Origin: Saccharothrix ecbatanensis
GTDB lineage: Bacteria; Actinomycetota; Actinomycetes; Mycobacteriales; Pseudonocardiaceae
Reading direction: 5' to 3'
Assembly (NCBI RefSeq): GCF_014205015.1
Contig: NZ_JACHMO010000001.1
Coordinates: 9,625,238 to 9,689,237 of the forward strand
Length of the DNA: 64,000 bases
In this document: piece after piece, positions 42,932-50,050 of the stretch
Layout: each line of letters starts with the position of its first letter
Position numbering within the stretch: position 1 is the stretch's first letter
The notes under the pieces: model-generated
The model's database searches: none
Told to the model about the DNA's origin: nothing
What the model saw: the letters and a program-made list of their open reading frames with translations, nothing else
Translations under genes and position numbers: made by a program

Positions 42932-43435
42932 ATGGATACGGACGCCGACCACTTCGCAACGCCCCGGATGGCTGCCGGGGCGTTGTTCGTTGACGACCAC
43001 GACCGAGTCCTTCTCGTGCACAAGACCTACAGCAACGGCTGGGACGTCCCAGGTGGTTACGTCGACATCGGGGAGTCGCCAGCTGCGGCGTGCCGCCGGG
43101 AACTGCTGGAGGAGTTGGGCCTCGATCGAGAGCCGCAGCGTCTACTAGCTGCGGACTGGGCACCGAACGAGGGGGAAGGCGACAAGGTGCTCTGGCTGTT
43201 CGACTGCGGAGCACTCGGCGAGGATGAGCAGAGGATCAAACTCGACGGCGCAGAGCTGGACCGGTGGGAATGGGTGCCAGCTGCACGGCTCGACGACTAC
43301 CTGATTCCGCGGCTTGCCCGTCGACTCGCTCAAGCTCATGCTGCTCAGAGCCGGGGCGATACGGTGTACCTCGAACACGGCCACTTGCCTGGTCTCAACG
43401 CACGGACACCTCAATTGCGCGCAAAAGACGAGTAG
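42932..43435 (+). CDS. NUDIX hydrolase
   Basis: The 167-residue product has a clear Nudix box: GGYVDIGESPAAACRRELLE followed by ELGLD (G-x5-E-x7-RE-LxEELG). It has RMAAGALFVDDHDRVLLVHK as the first strand. It would hydrolyse a nucleoside diphosphate derivative, perhaps an alarmone or sugar nucleotide. Its place after the XRE regulator matches the pra/mpr-type arrangement of several AICEs. The start ATG 42932 was chosen because the upstream open frame overlaps the regulator gene in another frame. Confidence 0.88.
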   Translation: MDTDADHFATPRMAAGALFVDDHDRVLLVHKTYSNGWDVPGGYVDIGESPAAACRRELLEELGLDREPQRLLAADWAPNEGEGDKVLWLFDCGALGEDEQRIKLDGAELDRWEWVPAARLDDYLIPRLARRLAQAHAAQSRGDTVYLEHGHLPGLNARTPQLRAKDE

Positions 43436-43474
43436 TCCTGCTGTAATTGCCGTGGCTACAACCGGCAGTGGGTC

Positions 43475-43942
43475 ATGACAGAGCGACTTGGGGAAAGATT
43501 GAAAAGTCTAGGCTTAGGTAATCACGATGAGAACGCGCCTGAAGTTGACAGGTTGCTTGAAGAGCGGGTAAAACTGCTGCGCGAATTTCGTAGCTATCAG
43601 CGTCAAGTGCATAGGTGGACTATCTCGTTAGGTAAGCTTCGGTTTAGTCGCCCCGTCAGTAGTCAAGGTGTGGCATGGTTGTTTCTTGTGTGGCACCTGA
43701 CGGCTGGTGTCGCAGGTGTTGTCATCACGATTATATGGTCGAGCAATCGGGCGCTGGGTATTGCGCTGGTCGTGGGGTCATTGTTTGGTTTTGGCAGCTT
43801 TCTTTCTCAGGTGTGGGGTCAGGCGATAGGTCGGGAGAAGGATTATTTGGCGAAGATCTGGGCGGATGACGAAATTGAGGAGATGCGTGTTAAATGGAAG
43901 CGAGTTAGGGAAATTGAGGCGCGCCTAAGGGAAATCGTATAG
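43475..43942 (+). CDS. Two-helix membrane protein with low-GC codon use
   Basis: The 155-residue product has a charged helix (VDRLLEERVKLLREFRSYQRQ), two transmembrane helices (GVAWLFLVWHLTAGVAGVVI and LGIALVVGSLFGFGSFLSQV) and a charged C-terminal helix. It resembles SLATT-type two-helix effector-associated proteins in layout. The AT-rich third positions stand out from the neighbours and suggest recent transfer. Function is unknown; a membrane-active cargo protein is possible. Confidence 0.65.
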   Translation: MTERLGERLKSLGLGNHDENAPEVDRLLEERVKLLREFRSYQRQVHRWTISLGKLRFSRPVSSQGVAWLFLVWHLTAGVAGVVITIIWSSNRALGIALVVGSLFGFGSFLSQVWGQAIGREKDYLAKIWADDEIEEMRVKWKRVREIEARLREIV

Positions 43943-43999
43943 TCTGTGTGTTGGGTGGTGAGTATGGCTACGCATTGGCCGGGGGCACGGTTCACGTCA

Positions 44000-44349
44000 C
44001 ACTTTTGCCCCAACGAAACGACGGCAGACGACCACGAAGCACGATCCACAGTGGTCGTTCGCGGACGTTAAGCGGGCTGGTGGCTGTGGGTGCTGGCAGA
44101 GGTCGACAGGCGATGGGGGAGACGGCCAAGATCCGTTAGGTCCTCGGTCGGGCAAGCGTCAGGCGTAGATTCGCGCACTTGACCCGGGAGCACTCATGCG
44201 TCCGACTTGCGACCTGACGGATTGTTAGCCGTCTTGTTCGTTGTCTGCCGACACCTGCCCGACGCTGCCACCAGCGCGCTTAGCGTCCGCGAACGACCAC
44301 AGGGACCGTGCTTCACGGTCTTCTGCCGTCATTTCATGGAGCAAAAGTG
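44000..44349. repeat. Imperfect inverted repeat, about 85-bp arms (two opposed fragments of one small gene)
   Basis: 44000-44084 and the complement of 44267-44349 are similar throughout. The best part is TGGTCGTTCGCGGACG onward, where 31 of 33 bases match. The right arm read on the reverse strand encodes HEMTAEDREARSLWSFADAK; the left arm read forward encodes the related NETTADDHEARS. So two degenerate copies of the same small coding sequence lie head-to-head. The 43943-44423 gap has no intact gene. Confidence 0.6.
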
Positions 44350-44423
44350 CGGCGTTGATCTTTTCTCGCCGGCCGCCACCGGCACGATCGAAGGCATGCA
44401 CCAGGGCGACTTGTCGGCAAGCC

Positions 44424-45413
44424 CTACTGCCGGTTCGTGCCATCCAGAAGACTAGGCTCGGCACGTAGGGGAGCGATCGACTCCAGCGAGTATCCCTGCC
44501 CCTTCGCCTGGTTCGTGCCTTGGGCATAGGTGGTCACGACGGTGAAGGAGGCGACTACCGGCAGGTCACGGTGTCCGCCAAGTAGAGCAACTTGCTCCGC
44601 CAGATGCTCAGGGACAGTCGCCCGGAACGGACGGCCAGCCGTAGGGACGAACCCCACCGTGCTCGAAGACCAGGTCCACCCGTCGATGGTGCCTTCGAGT
44701 GTCGCGCTGGCGACTTCTTGTGCTTCCGATCGAGAAGCCCTGTTCAGACGTGAGGCGGCTGCCCGAGACAGTTTGACCGCAGCAGTACCTCGGCGTGGGT
44801 CGTGCCACACTCCTCTGACCTCGAACTCTCCCTTCAACGTCGCCAAGGCGAAGGCACCCACCGCTCGCCGAGCAGACATATTCAGATCTTGCAGTGCCGC
44901 AGCCACCTCAGCACCGGTTGGGTCCTCGGTGTTCTCAGCCACCGCCATTAGAGCGACAAGACGTCGTAGACCAGCAGTTTCAACGCGTGCCAAACGCTCA
45001 GGCGAGATTGCGCCGGGAGGGGCTTCGGGAGCACTGGGAGTGAAGGTCAGTCTCACGCTGCCAGTACCGGGCATCACCTGAAGGTTCGAGACCAGACGCC
45101 TCAACCCTTGGATACTCTTCGTGACCTCCTTGACCACGGCCGCTGACGCCCCCACGAACCGAGCCAGCAGTGCCGCGTCAGTGGCGTGTCCGCGGACGGA
45201 CTCGCCGTCCAAGTGGAGGTCGAGCTCAGGAGTCTTCCCGTACAGCGCTGTCACCAACTCCTCACGGTGACGCCTCAGCCCACCTAGACCCGGGTAGTCA
45301 GGCGACAGCGTGCGCAGGAGCTGATCGACCTTGCCCAGGTCTTCGTGCGGATCGACGGGCCTAGCCAGCCCCACGCTACGACGGAAAAGCACAGGTGGGA
45401 GCGGTTCAGTCAT
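44424..45413 (-). CDS. Unknown partner protein of nucleotidyltransferase, 329 aa
   Basis: Starting at ATG 45413, whose ATGA overlaps the upstream stop, the product is a mixed alpha/beta protein with no family I recognise. Notable segments are HLDGESVRGHATDAALLARFV, MPGTGSVRLTFTPSAPE and a C-terminal beta-rich domain (TLEGTIDGWTWSSSTVGFVP). The last domain looks like a small barrel. Strict coupling to a stand-alone nucleotidyltransferase suggests a two-gene conflict or toxin-antitoxin-like module carried as AICE cargo; this is inference. Confidence 0.65.
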   Translation of the reverse strand: MTEPLPPVLFRRSVGLARPVDPHEDLGKVDQLLRTLSPDYPGLGGLRRHREELVTALYGKTPELDLHLDGESVRGHATDAALLARFVGASAAVVKEVTKSIQGLRRLVSNLQVMPGTGSVRLTFTPSAPEAPPGAISPERLARVETAGLRRLVALMAVAENTEDPTGAEVAAALQDLNMSARRAVGAFALATLKGEFEVRGVWHDPRRGTAAVKLSRAAASRLNRASRSEAQEVASATLEGTIDGWTWSSSTVGFVPTAGRPFRATVPEHLAEQVALLGGHRDLPVVASFTVVTTYAQGTNQAKGQGYSLESIAPLRAEPSLLDGTNRQ

Positions 45414-45985
45414 GATGACCACCTCACCTCCACAAAACCCTTGCTGTTGTCGTAGGAGACGAACTCTTGCTCTCCTCCAGTGTGCCCGCTACTCCCCACC
45501 TTGACACGAGACCAGAGGGCTGACCAGTGGTCCAGCTCGCTCACGCTGTCGTGGTAGAAGTCATGCCCCTCGGGGAACCAGTAGATGCCCCTGAAGTCCG
45601 TGAGATGTTCCGACGCCATCCCACCCGGCTCGTAGCGTTCTTCCAGGCAGTGGCGGACTCGCCTCGTCGCCTCCACATGATCCACATCGCCGCCCTGCCA
45701 GATCGACTTCAGCTCAGGCCCGTTGACCAACACAGCGATGTCGATGTCGGACGGCTGCTCGACGCTGGTGACGAACGAGCCGTTCACCCACACAGCAGCA
45801 ATCGGCACCTTGAGCGCGGCCATCTGCTCTAGACGGCTGCGTGCAGTCAGGAGCATCGCCATCCGCATGTGCGAACCACCGAAAACGCGTTGAATCTCAT
45901 CCCAAGTGGCCGCATGAGGTACCTCGGACACAGGAAGCACCTTCAGCTCCGGAGCGACAGGGCATGTAACCAGAGCTGGGAGCAT
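45410..45985 (-). CDS. Stand-alone nucleotidyltransferase (DUF6932-like)
   Basis: From ATG 45985 (GGAGG site) the 191-residue protein reads MLPALVTCPVAPELKVLP..., then AAVWVNGSFVTSVEQPSDID with the following IAVLV. This is the GSF..DxDxA active-site pattern of MNT/KNTase-fold nucleotidyltransferases. The later segment YWFPEGHDFYHDSVSELDHW fits the DUF6932-type family. It would transfer a nucleotide to a protein or nucleic acid. It is the first gene of a coupled pair with the 44424-45413 gene. A related, decayed nucleotidyltransferase lies at 20898-21420. Confidence 0.75.
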   Translation of the reverse strand: MLPALVTCPVAPELKVLPVSEVPHAATWDEIQRVFGGSHMRMAMLLTARSRLEQMAALKVPIAAVWVNGSFVTSVEQPSDIDIAVLVNGPELKSIWQGGDVDHVEATRRVRHCLEERYEPGGMASEHLTDFRGIYWFPEGHDFYHDSVSELDHWSALWSRVKVGSSGHTGGEQEFVSYDNSKGFVEVRWSS

Positions 45986-46528
45986 GCGGCCTCCACGGTC
46001 GACGACACATCGGTCCATCGACGCCTGGTGATGAGTTGTTACACAACGCTATGCGCTAGGACTGCTACGTAGAGACAAACAAGGCAGGCGATACGATTAC
46101 GTTACGTGACGGACCCTCTAGAGAGGGCTTCGTGTCATCCCGCCGACCTGGCTCGTCCCAACGCACGCGTCAAGGGGGCGCGTCGACAGATGATGCAAGG
46201 TTGGGCTGGGAGTGCCCCTTTTGACGCGTGCGGTTGCCCTCGGGGAGGTCGGCGGGTGACACGACGCCCCGGCCCCACGCTGGTAGCCGAACCAGCGGTG
46301 CCGTTCGGTCATCCTGCTGGCCTGCCGCGCGGCGAGCGCTTCTGTTGGTCTCTTGCGGTCGCCTTCGGGGTCGCTGGCTGTTCCTCGCCGACGTCGGGAC
46401 CGGCGCCCTTTCCTCGCGTGGCACGCCCGCGGGCCGCCAGGCCCGCTAGGGCGTACCGCACTACTGGGCGTCGGTCCTTCGGCGTTGGTCTGACACCAAC
46501 GGCCAGCGGCCCACGAAGGTGAGCCGCC

Positions 46529-46621
46529 ATGGTGAAGAGAAGAATCTGCGAGCACGAGACGATCGACGCGGCCTACGCCTGGGCCAAGATCGATCGGCGC
46601 GCTTGTCAGGTCATCAAGTGA
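46529..46621 (+). CDS. Possible 30-aa ORF
   Basis: ATG 46529 follows GAAGGTGAG and encodes MVKRRICEHETIDAAYAWAK then IDRRACQVIK before a TGA. The ribosome-binding site is plausible and codon use is host-like, but no homologue can be named. It may be a small cargo peptide or chance. Confidence 0.3.
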   Translation: MVKRRICEHETIDAAYAWAKIDRRACQVIK

Positions 46622-46920
46622 ACCCAGCCCGCGTCCCTGCTGGTTCGGCCGGTGGCTTTCATAGACTGACTCGGTTCGTCGCCTCTGCGGGGCTCTCGGG
46701 CCGCCCTGTGCGGCGTTCTGCGTCGTCGACCAGCCTCGACAGGCCTGTTCCGCGCTCTGGTGGCCATGTACTACTACTGCTCTTCCCTTCTCAGGATCAG
46801 AAGGCAAACCCGAAAACCCGCAAGAGGCGGACGAAGTGTGCTCTGACCTGCGCTGATGATCTGCGGGGGTTGGGTGCGGGTTTTGCTAAGGCGGCGGGTT
46901 TGAAACCCGCACCCGCAGGA

Positions 46921-46955
46921 CGGCCCTACTACCCCCGCGCTGGCTAGTAGGGCCG
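46921..46955. terminator. Hairpin between small ORF region and PIN gene
   Basis: CGGCCCTACTA pairs with TAGTAGGGCCG across a 13-base loop, 46 bases beyond the convergent PIN-like gene stop. It may act as a bidirectional terminator. Confidence 0.6.
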
Positions 46956-47001
46956 CATGTCACTCCTCGTGGTCCGGCCGACCGTCACCCACACAGCTGA
47001 A

Positions 47002-48357
47002 CTAAATTTCATAGATACTCACGGAGATCGGAGGCGAACCTCCCAATAGGCCTGAGTAGTACGCCTTGGTTGTACCGGCGAACGAAATATCCTCGTTGCG
47101 CCAGACCGCCACCCAGCCACCTTTGATTAGCTTTGCCATGGTCGATTCTGAAGGAGGAGAATTCAGCAGGAACGCCGGTCTGGAAGGTTGCACCTTCTGG
47201 CGGCCAACTTCGTACTCGTTCAACTTGGGACGGAGGCTGAAATCGGACGGGTCGAGGAACGCGCTAGCGACAAAATTAAAGCGGTACCTTTCGCCATCGA
47301 TCGCGTTGACGATCACCTGGTCGTTGAGTATTAAGGGATCCATGCCTCTTGGCTGGAGGTAGGCCACAAAGTCGACTATAACGGAATATCTTAGAAACTG
47401 GTACTCGTCGTATTCTTCCACGACATTTACGTTCGTTACCGAGTCGTGGGCAATGGACAATTTATGGTCAACGCTAATTCGGCTAAGCAGCGAGTCCGGA
47501 CGACTCATGTACAAGCGTACGCCAGCTATCGACCGCATTTCTTCATAAAGCTCCGGCCTCGGCCCCTTGCGTTCACCGGACTCGATCCGCCACCAATCTG
47601 GTTTCGCGTCTCCGGTTACGAATAGTACATCCACCCTTTGCTTTACGGCATGTCTGAGCGTCTGTGTCCAGACAAGGTAATCGCCACGTGGATCACCTGT
47701 CTTTTTTCCTTGATCTTTGAACCCTGGCGGCACTTTCTCCAACATGCGCCTTTCGGCTTCTTTTAAGGCGAACTTATGGTCGGTCGCCGAAAGTGCGGGC
47801 CCAACCCGCCCTTCGAGTATAGGTTCAAGTTCGCGAAGCACGGGATCCTTTGCAGTGTCGAAGGCGTCGCCGATGTCCGACGGCTCCCCCAGTCTCCTAA
47901 TCTCCTTGTCGACGTGGTTGAACGCTGAGGAAATTTTCTGCCGTAGAGGATCTAGCTCGGTATTGGGAAGCGAGATCCGTCCGGCCCATTGTTGCAACTT
48001 CTCGAAAGCGATATCGGCGACTGAAGAAATATCATCAGCCGTTCGTTCCGATAGGCCTCGCGCCTCGCCTATGACATTTTCACGGTTGCGCCAGAACTCC
48101 TCTGCAACCTGATGCGGTATCCAGATCCTGTCGATAACAGCCCTGAGTGCCTCTAGGAAATCGGCGCGCGCAGTTGGCGTGTAACGATATAGGTTGAGAA
48201 GTGCATTGGTGTCGAACACCAGTATTCCCTCGCGCAATACGCGTGAGTAATCTTCTTCTGACACTGAACTGTATGCGCCAAAGCTGGTGGAAAGTCCCAC
48301 ATTGCTCTCAACGGAGGATGGGCCTATATCGTCGCCTGCCGTGTCTTCAGAGGTCAC
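47002..48357 (-). CDS. PIN-like (PIN_8/DUF4935-type) nuclease
   Basis: From GTG 48357 the 451-residue protein has the PIN opening GILVFDTNALLNLYRYTPTA (D49, N51), WIPHQVAEEFWRN with the second acidic residue, GDYLVWTQTL and DVLFVTGDAKPDWW with the late acidic residues. This is the order of PIN_8 (DUF4935) RNases. The C-terminal 130 residues are an additional beta-rich domain. Base composition is clearly AT-richer than the element backbone. The gene lies 0.44 kb from att copy 2, a classic cargo position. Probable RNA-cleaving defence or toxin protein. Start is uncertain because the upstream frame extends to 48603. Confidence 0.8.
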   Translation of the reverse strand: MTSEDTAGDDIGPSSVESNVGLSTSFGAYSSVSEEDYSRVLREGILVFDTNALLNLYRYTPTARADFLEALRAVIDRIWIPHQVAEEFWRNRENVIGEARGLSERTADDISSVADIAFEKLQQWAGRISLPNTELDPLRQKISSAFNHVDKEIRRLGEPSDIGDAFDTAKDPVLRELEPILEGRVGPALSATDHKFALKEAERRMLEKVPPGFKDQGKKTGDPRGDYLVWTQTLRHAVKQRVDVLFVTGDAKPDWWRIESGERKGPRPELYEEMRSIAGVRLYMSRPDSLLSRISVDHKLSIAHDSVTNVNVVEEYDEYQFLRYSVIVDFVAYLQPRGMDPLILNDQVIVNAIDGERYRFNFVASAFLDPSDFSLRPKLNEYEVGRQKVQPSRPAFLLNSPPSESTMAKLIKGGWVAVWRNEDISFAGTTKAYYSGLLGGSPPISVSIYEI

Positions 48358-48795
48358 GCCTTGAAAGAGTAGGACAAACAGCACGCTGAGACACCATGAT
48401 CTTGAGAAGTCGTGCGTTGCGGCAGGCAGGCTGGCTGCCGCACTTTCGTGCTGGTGGTCAGGTGTATGGCAAGACAGGTCTGGGACCGGAGACAGCACCC
48501 GTCTCCGGAGGGCGGTGCGATCACTTGCGCTGACAAGCCGTCTACCAGGATAAACGGCAAAGCGATCTTGTCCTTGAGGGCGGCTTTGGCCCGTATTTGG
48601 CACACATGGCGGTAGGACCAGCGCGCCCGACCTCCGTCGGCCGGCCGTGCTACCTGACCGGGCATCAAGTAGCGCGGCGCTCGTGGACCACGTGTGGACC
48701 AGGAACCCAGCAACGGCAGCAAAACCCGAGACAGTAGCTTGCGTGAGTCGACAGTGGAGACTGTGTTTTCCCAGCTAGACGGCTACCCGGACGTC
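48358..48795. other. Gene-free stretch between PIN gene and att copy 2
   Basis: I see no gene or strong repeat here. It presumably contains the promoter of the PIN-like gene and the right attachment arm of the AICE. Confidence 0.5.
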
Positions 48796-48840
48796 CTGGG
48801 GGTCAAGGGGTCGCAGGTTCAAATCCTGTCGTCCCGACGG
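48796..48840 (+). repeat. att site copy 2: 45-bp tRNA-Pro(GGG) 3' end
   Basis: Identical over 45 bases to 28077-28121 and 62584-62628. It is preceded by non-tRNA sequence, so it is a junction between two tandem elements. Confidence 0.92.
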
Positions 48841-48842
48841 CC

Positions 48843-48885
48843 AAGAGGGTCTTCGCAGGTCAGCCACTGCGAAGGCCCTCTTTTG
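48843..48885 (+). terminator. Terminator-like hairpin after att copy 2
   Basis: AAGAGGGTCTTCGCAG pairs with CTGCGAAGGCCCTCTT (one G-T/bulge position), followed by TTTT. It replaces, for this copy, the tRNA terminator seen after the other two. Confidence 0.85.
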
Positions 48886-49239
48886 TGATCTTGGCTCGTT
48901 CTTCGGGTCGAGCACGTCGCTCAGCGGCACCTTGACTCGTCGTTTCGTGCGATCTCTGGCCGGTGCTCGTACTGGTTTACATTGCTGACATGTCGTTGTT
49001 CGGCTTGAGGGACGGTGGTCGAACCCCTTGACTGGGCGTCGGCCCGAGTAAAGTGGTCGGCTGGTTGGTTGAGCTGCAACCGGACCGCAATCAACCAGGG
49101 CACTGGGTTCCTGCTCGTGCTGGTTGGGCTCTGCCGGAACGATGGAGTCAGCCACTTCGAGCGACGCGCATATCCTGATGCAGCCGCACAAGGACGCCCT
49201 CGCTGTCCTGCCACACTAGGCGGTTGGCTTGAGCTAGTG

Positions 49240-49477
49240 CGGGTGAGCTCGACGTCTTGCCTGCCGGATCGGTCGGTGCGTTCGGGGTCGTCGTAACAGC
49301 AGTTGTGTTCTCCGGCGTTGCGACAGGGGCGAGCGGTGGGCATGGTGCGGATCGTGGAGCCCTGTGTAGCGGTGCTCCGGCGGTCACCTCGGTCACGATG
49401 TCTGCAGGGGTGAAGCGGTTCCGGCCGCTGGAGCGGGACAGAGCGGCACGAATGGCATTGCGGATTCCCGCGGCCAC
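49240..49477 (-). pseudogene. Fragment of a small helical domain (DUF7669-like)
   Basis: The reverse strand reads VAAGIRNAIRAALSRSSGRN, then RFTPADIVTEVTAG. After a frameshift comes STIRTMPTARPC...NCCYDDPERTDRSGR. Intact relatives of this type have an IRxAI..F...DI/V.EV..STIRTH pattern. Here it lacks a start and is frameshifted, so it is a relic. The rest of 48886-50050 contains a strong hairpin and no supported gene. Confidence 0.35.
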
Positions 49478-49550
49478 CGTCGCGGGCGGTGAGCTGCGAC
49501 GTGGCGGCGGCCTCTCGTTCTGATGGTTTTCAGGCTCGACGTAGAACGAC

Positions 49551-49588
49551 CCCTTGGGGCAGCCCGGTGAACCGGGCTGCCCCAAGGG
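49551..49588. terminator. Perfect 18-bp hairpin
   Basis: CCCTTGGGGCAGCCCGGT and its exact complement are separated by two bases. It is a very stable bidirectional terminator or structural element in the 1.1-kb gap before the AfsR-type gene. Confidence 0.85.
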
Positions 49589-50050
49589 TCATCTATGCCC
49601 GCTCAGCGGCGGGTCAGTCCTCGGTCGGTGTGCCGTACGAGCGCCGAGCTGGGACGCGGCGTCGGGGTGGGGCGCGCCGTTCGTCGCCCCTTGCCGCTTC
49701 GGGACGGGTAGGACGTGCCGCGGCGCACTCCGCAGGTGAGGATCGCGCCAACGTAGACGGTAAGCATTCTTTCTCCTGACATCTTGTTGAGCTGCCCATG
49801 TCGAGGCGGGCAGGGCCGAGTCTATTCGTGCACGTTAACACTTTCGAGTGAATCCTCGATCGCGTTGTAACGGGTCTTGCCCGGCCTGCGATCTAGTCTT
49901 CCATGCCGTTGGCCGGAAGTGGACCGAAAGTCCTGATCAGAAGCTGAACAAAACCTGAAAGCGATCTGGCTGGACACGGGCGGTGGCGGGCTGATGAGAT
50001 ACGTGGCGAACGAAACGGACGGCCCCGCTAGTCAAGGCAGGCAGGATCGA

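Larger units (their letters stand above)
45986..47001. other. 1-kb gene-poor region with long inverted repeat and hairpins
   Basis: A long imperfect inverted repeat pairs 46131-46178 with 46213-46265 (CGTGTCATCCCGCCGACCT against AGGTCGGCGGGTGACACG; GCACGCGTCAA against TTGACGCGTGC). A 12-bp hairpin pairs 46872-46883 with 46903-46914 (GGGTGCGGGTTT). The sequence between looks structured and G/C-rich but no protein gene of normal length is supported. It may hold a structured RNA or a transfer site. Confidence 0.5.
28077..48840. mobile_element. AICE-type integrative and conjugative element between att copies 1 and 2 (about 20.7 kb)
   Basis: Identical 45-bp tRNA-Pro direct repeats bound a set of genes typical of actinomycete integrative and conjugative elements (AICEs): tyrosine integrase, DUF3987 and primase/polymerase replication proteins, an FtsK/TraB-like translocase, Spd-like membrane proteins, a WhiB-like protein, excisionase, XRE regulators and a NUDIX hydrolase. 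Cargo at the right end comprises a nucleotidyltransferase pair and a PIN-like nuclease. No relaxase is visible, as expected for TraB-type double-stranded DNA transfer. Confidence 0.88.

Noticed and set aside
46118..46807. A 229-codon reverse frame in the gene-poor region
   Set aside because: It reads through the long inverted repeat and is Arg/Ser/Pro-rich without any motif; it behaves like non-coding GC-rich DNA.
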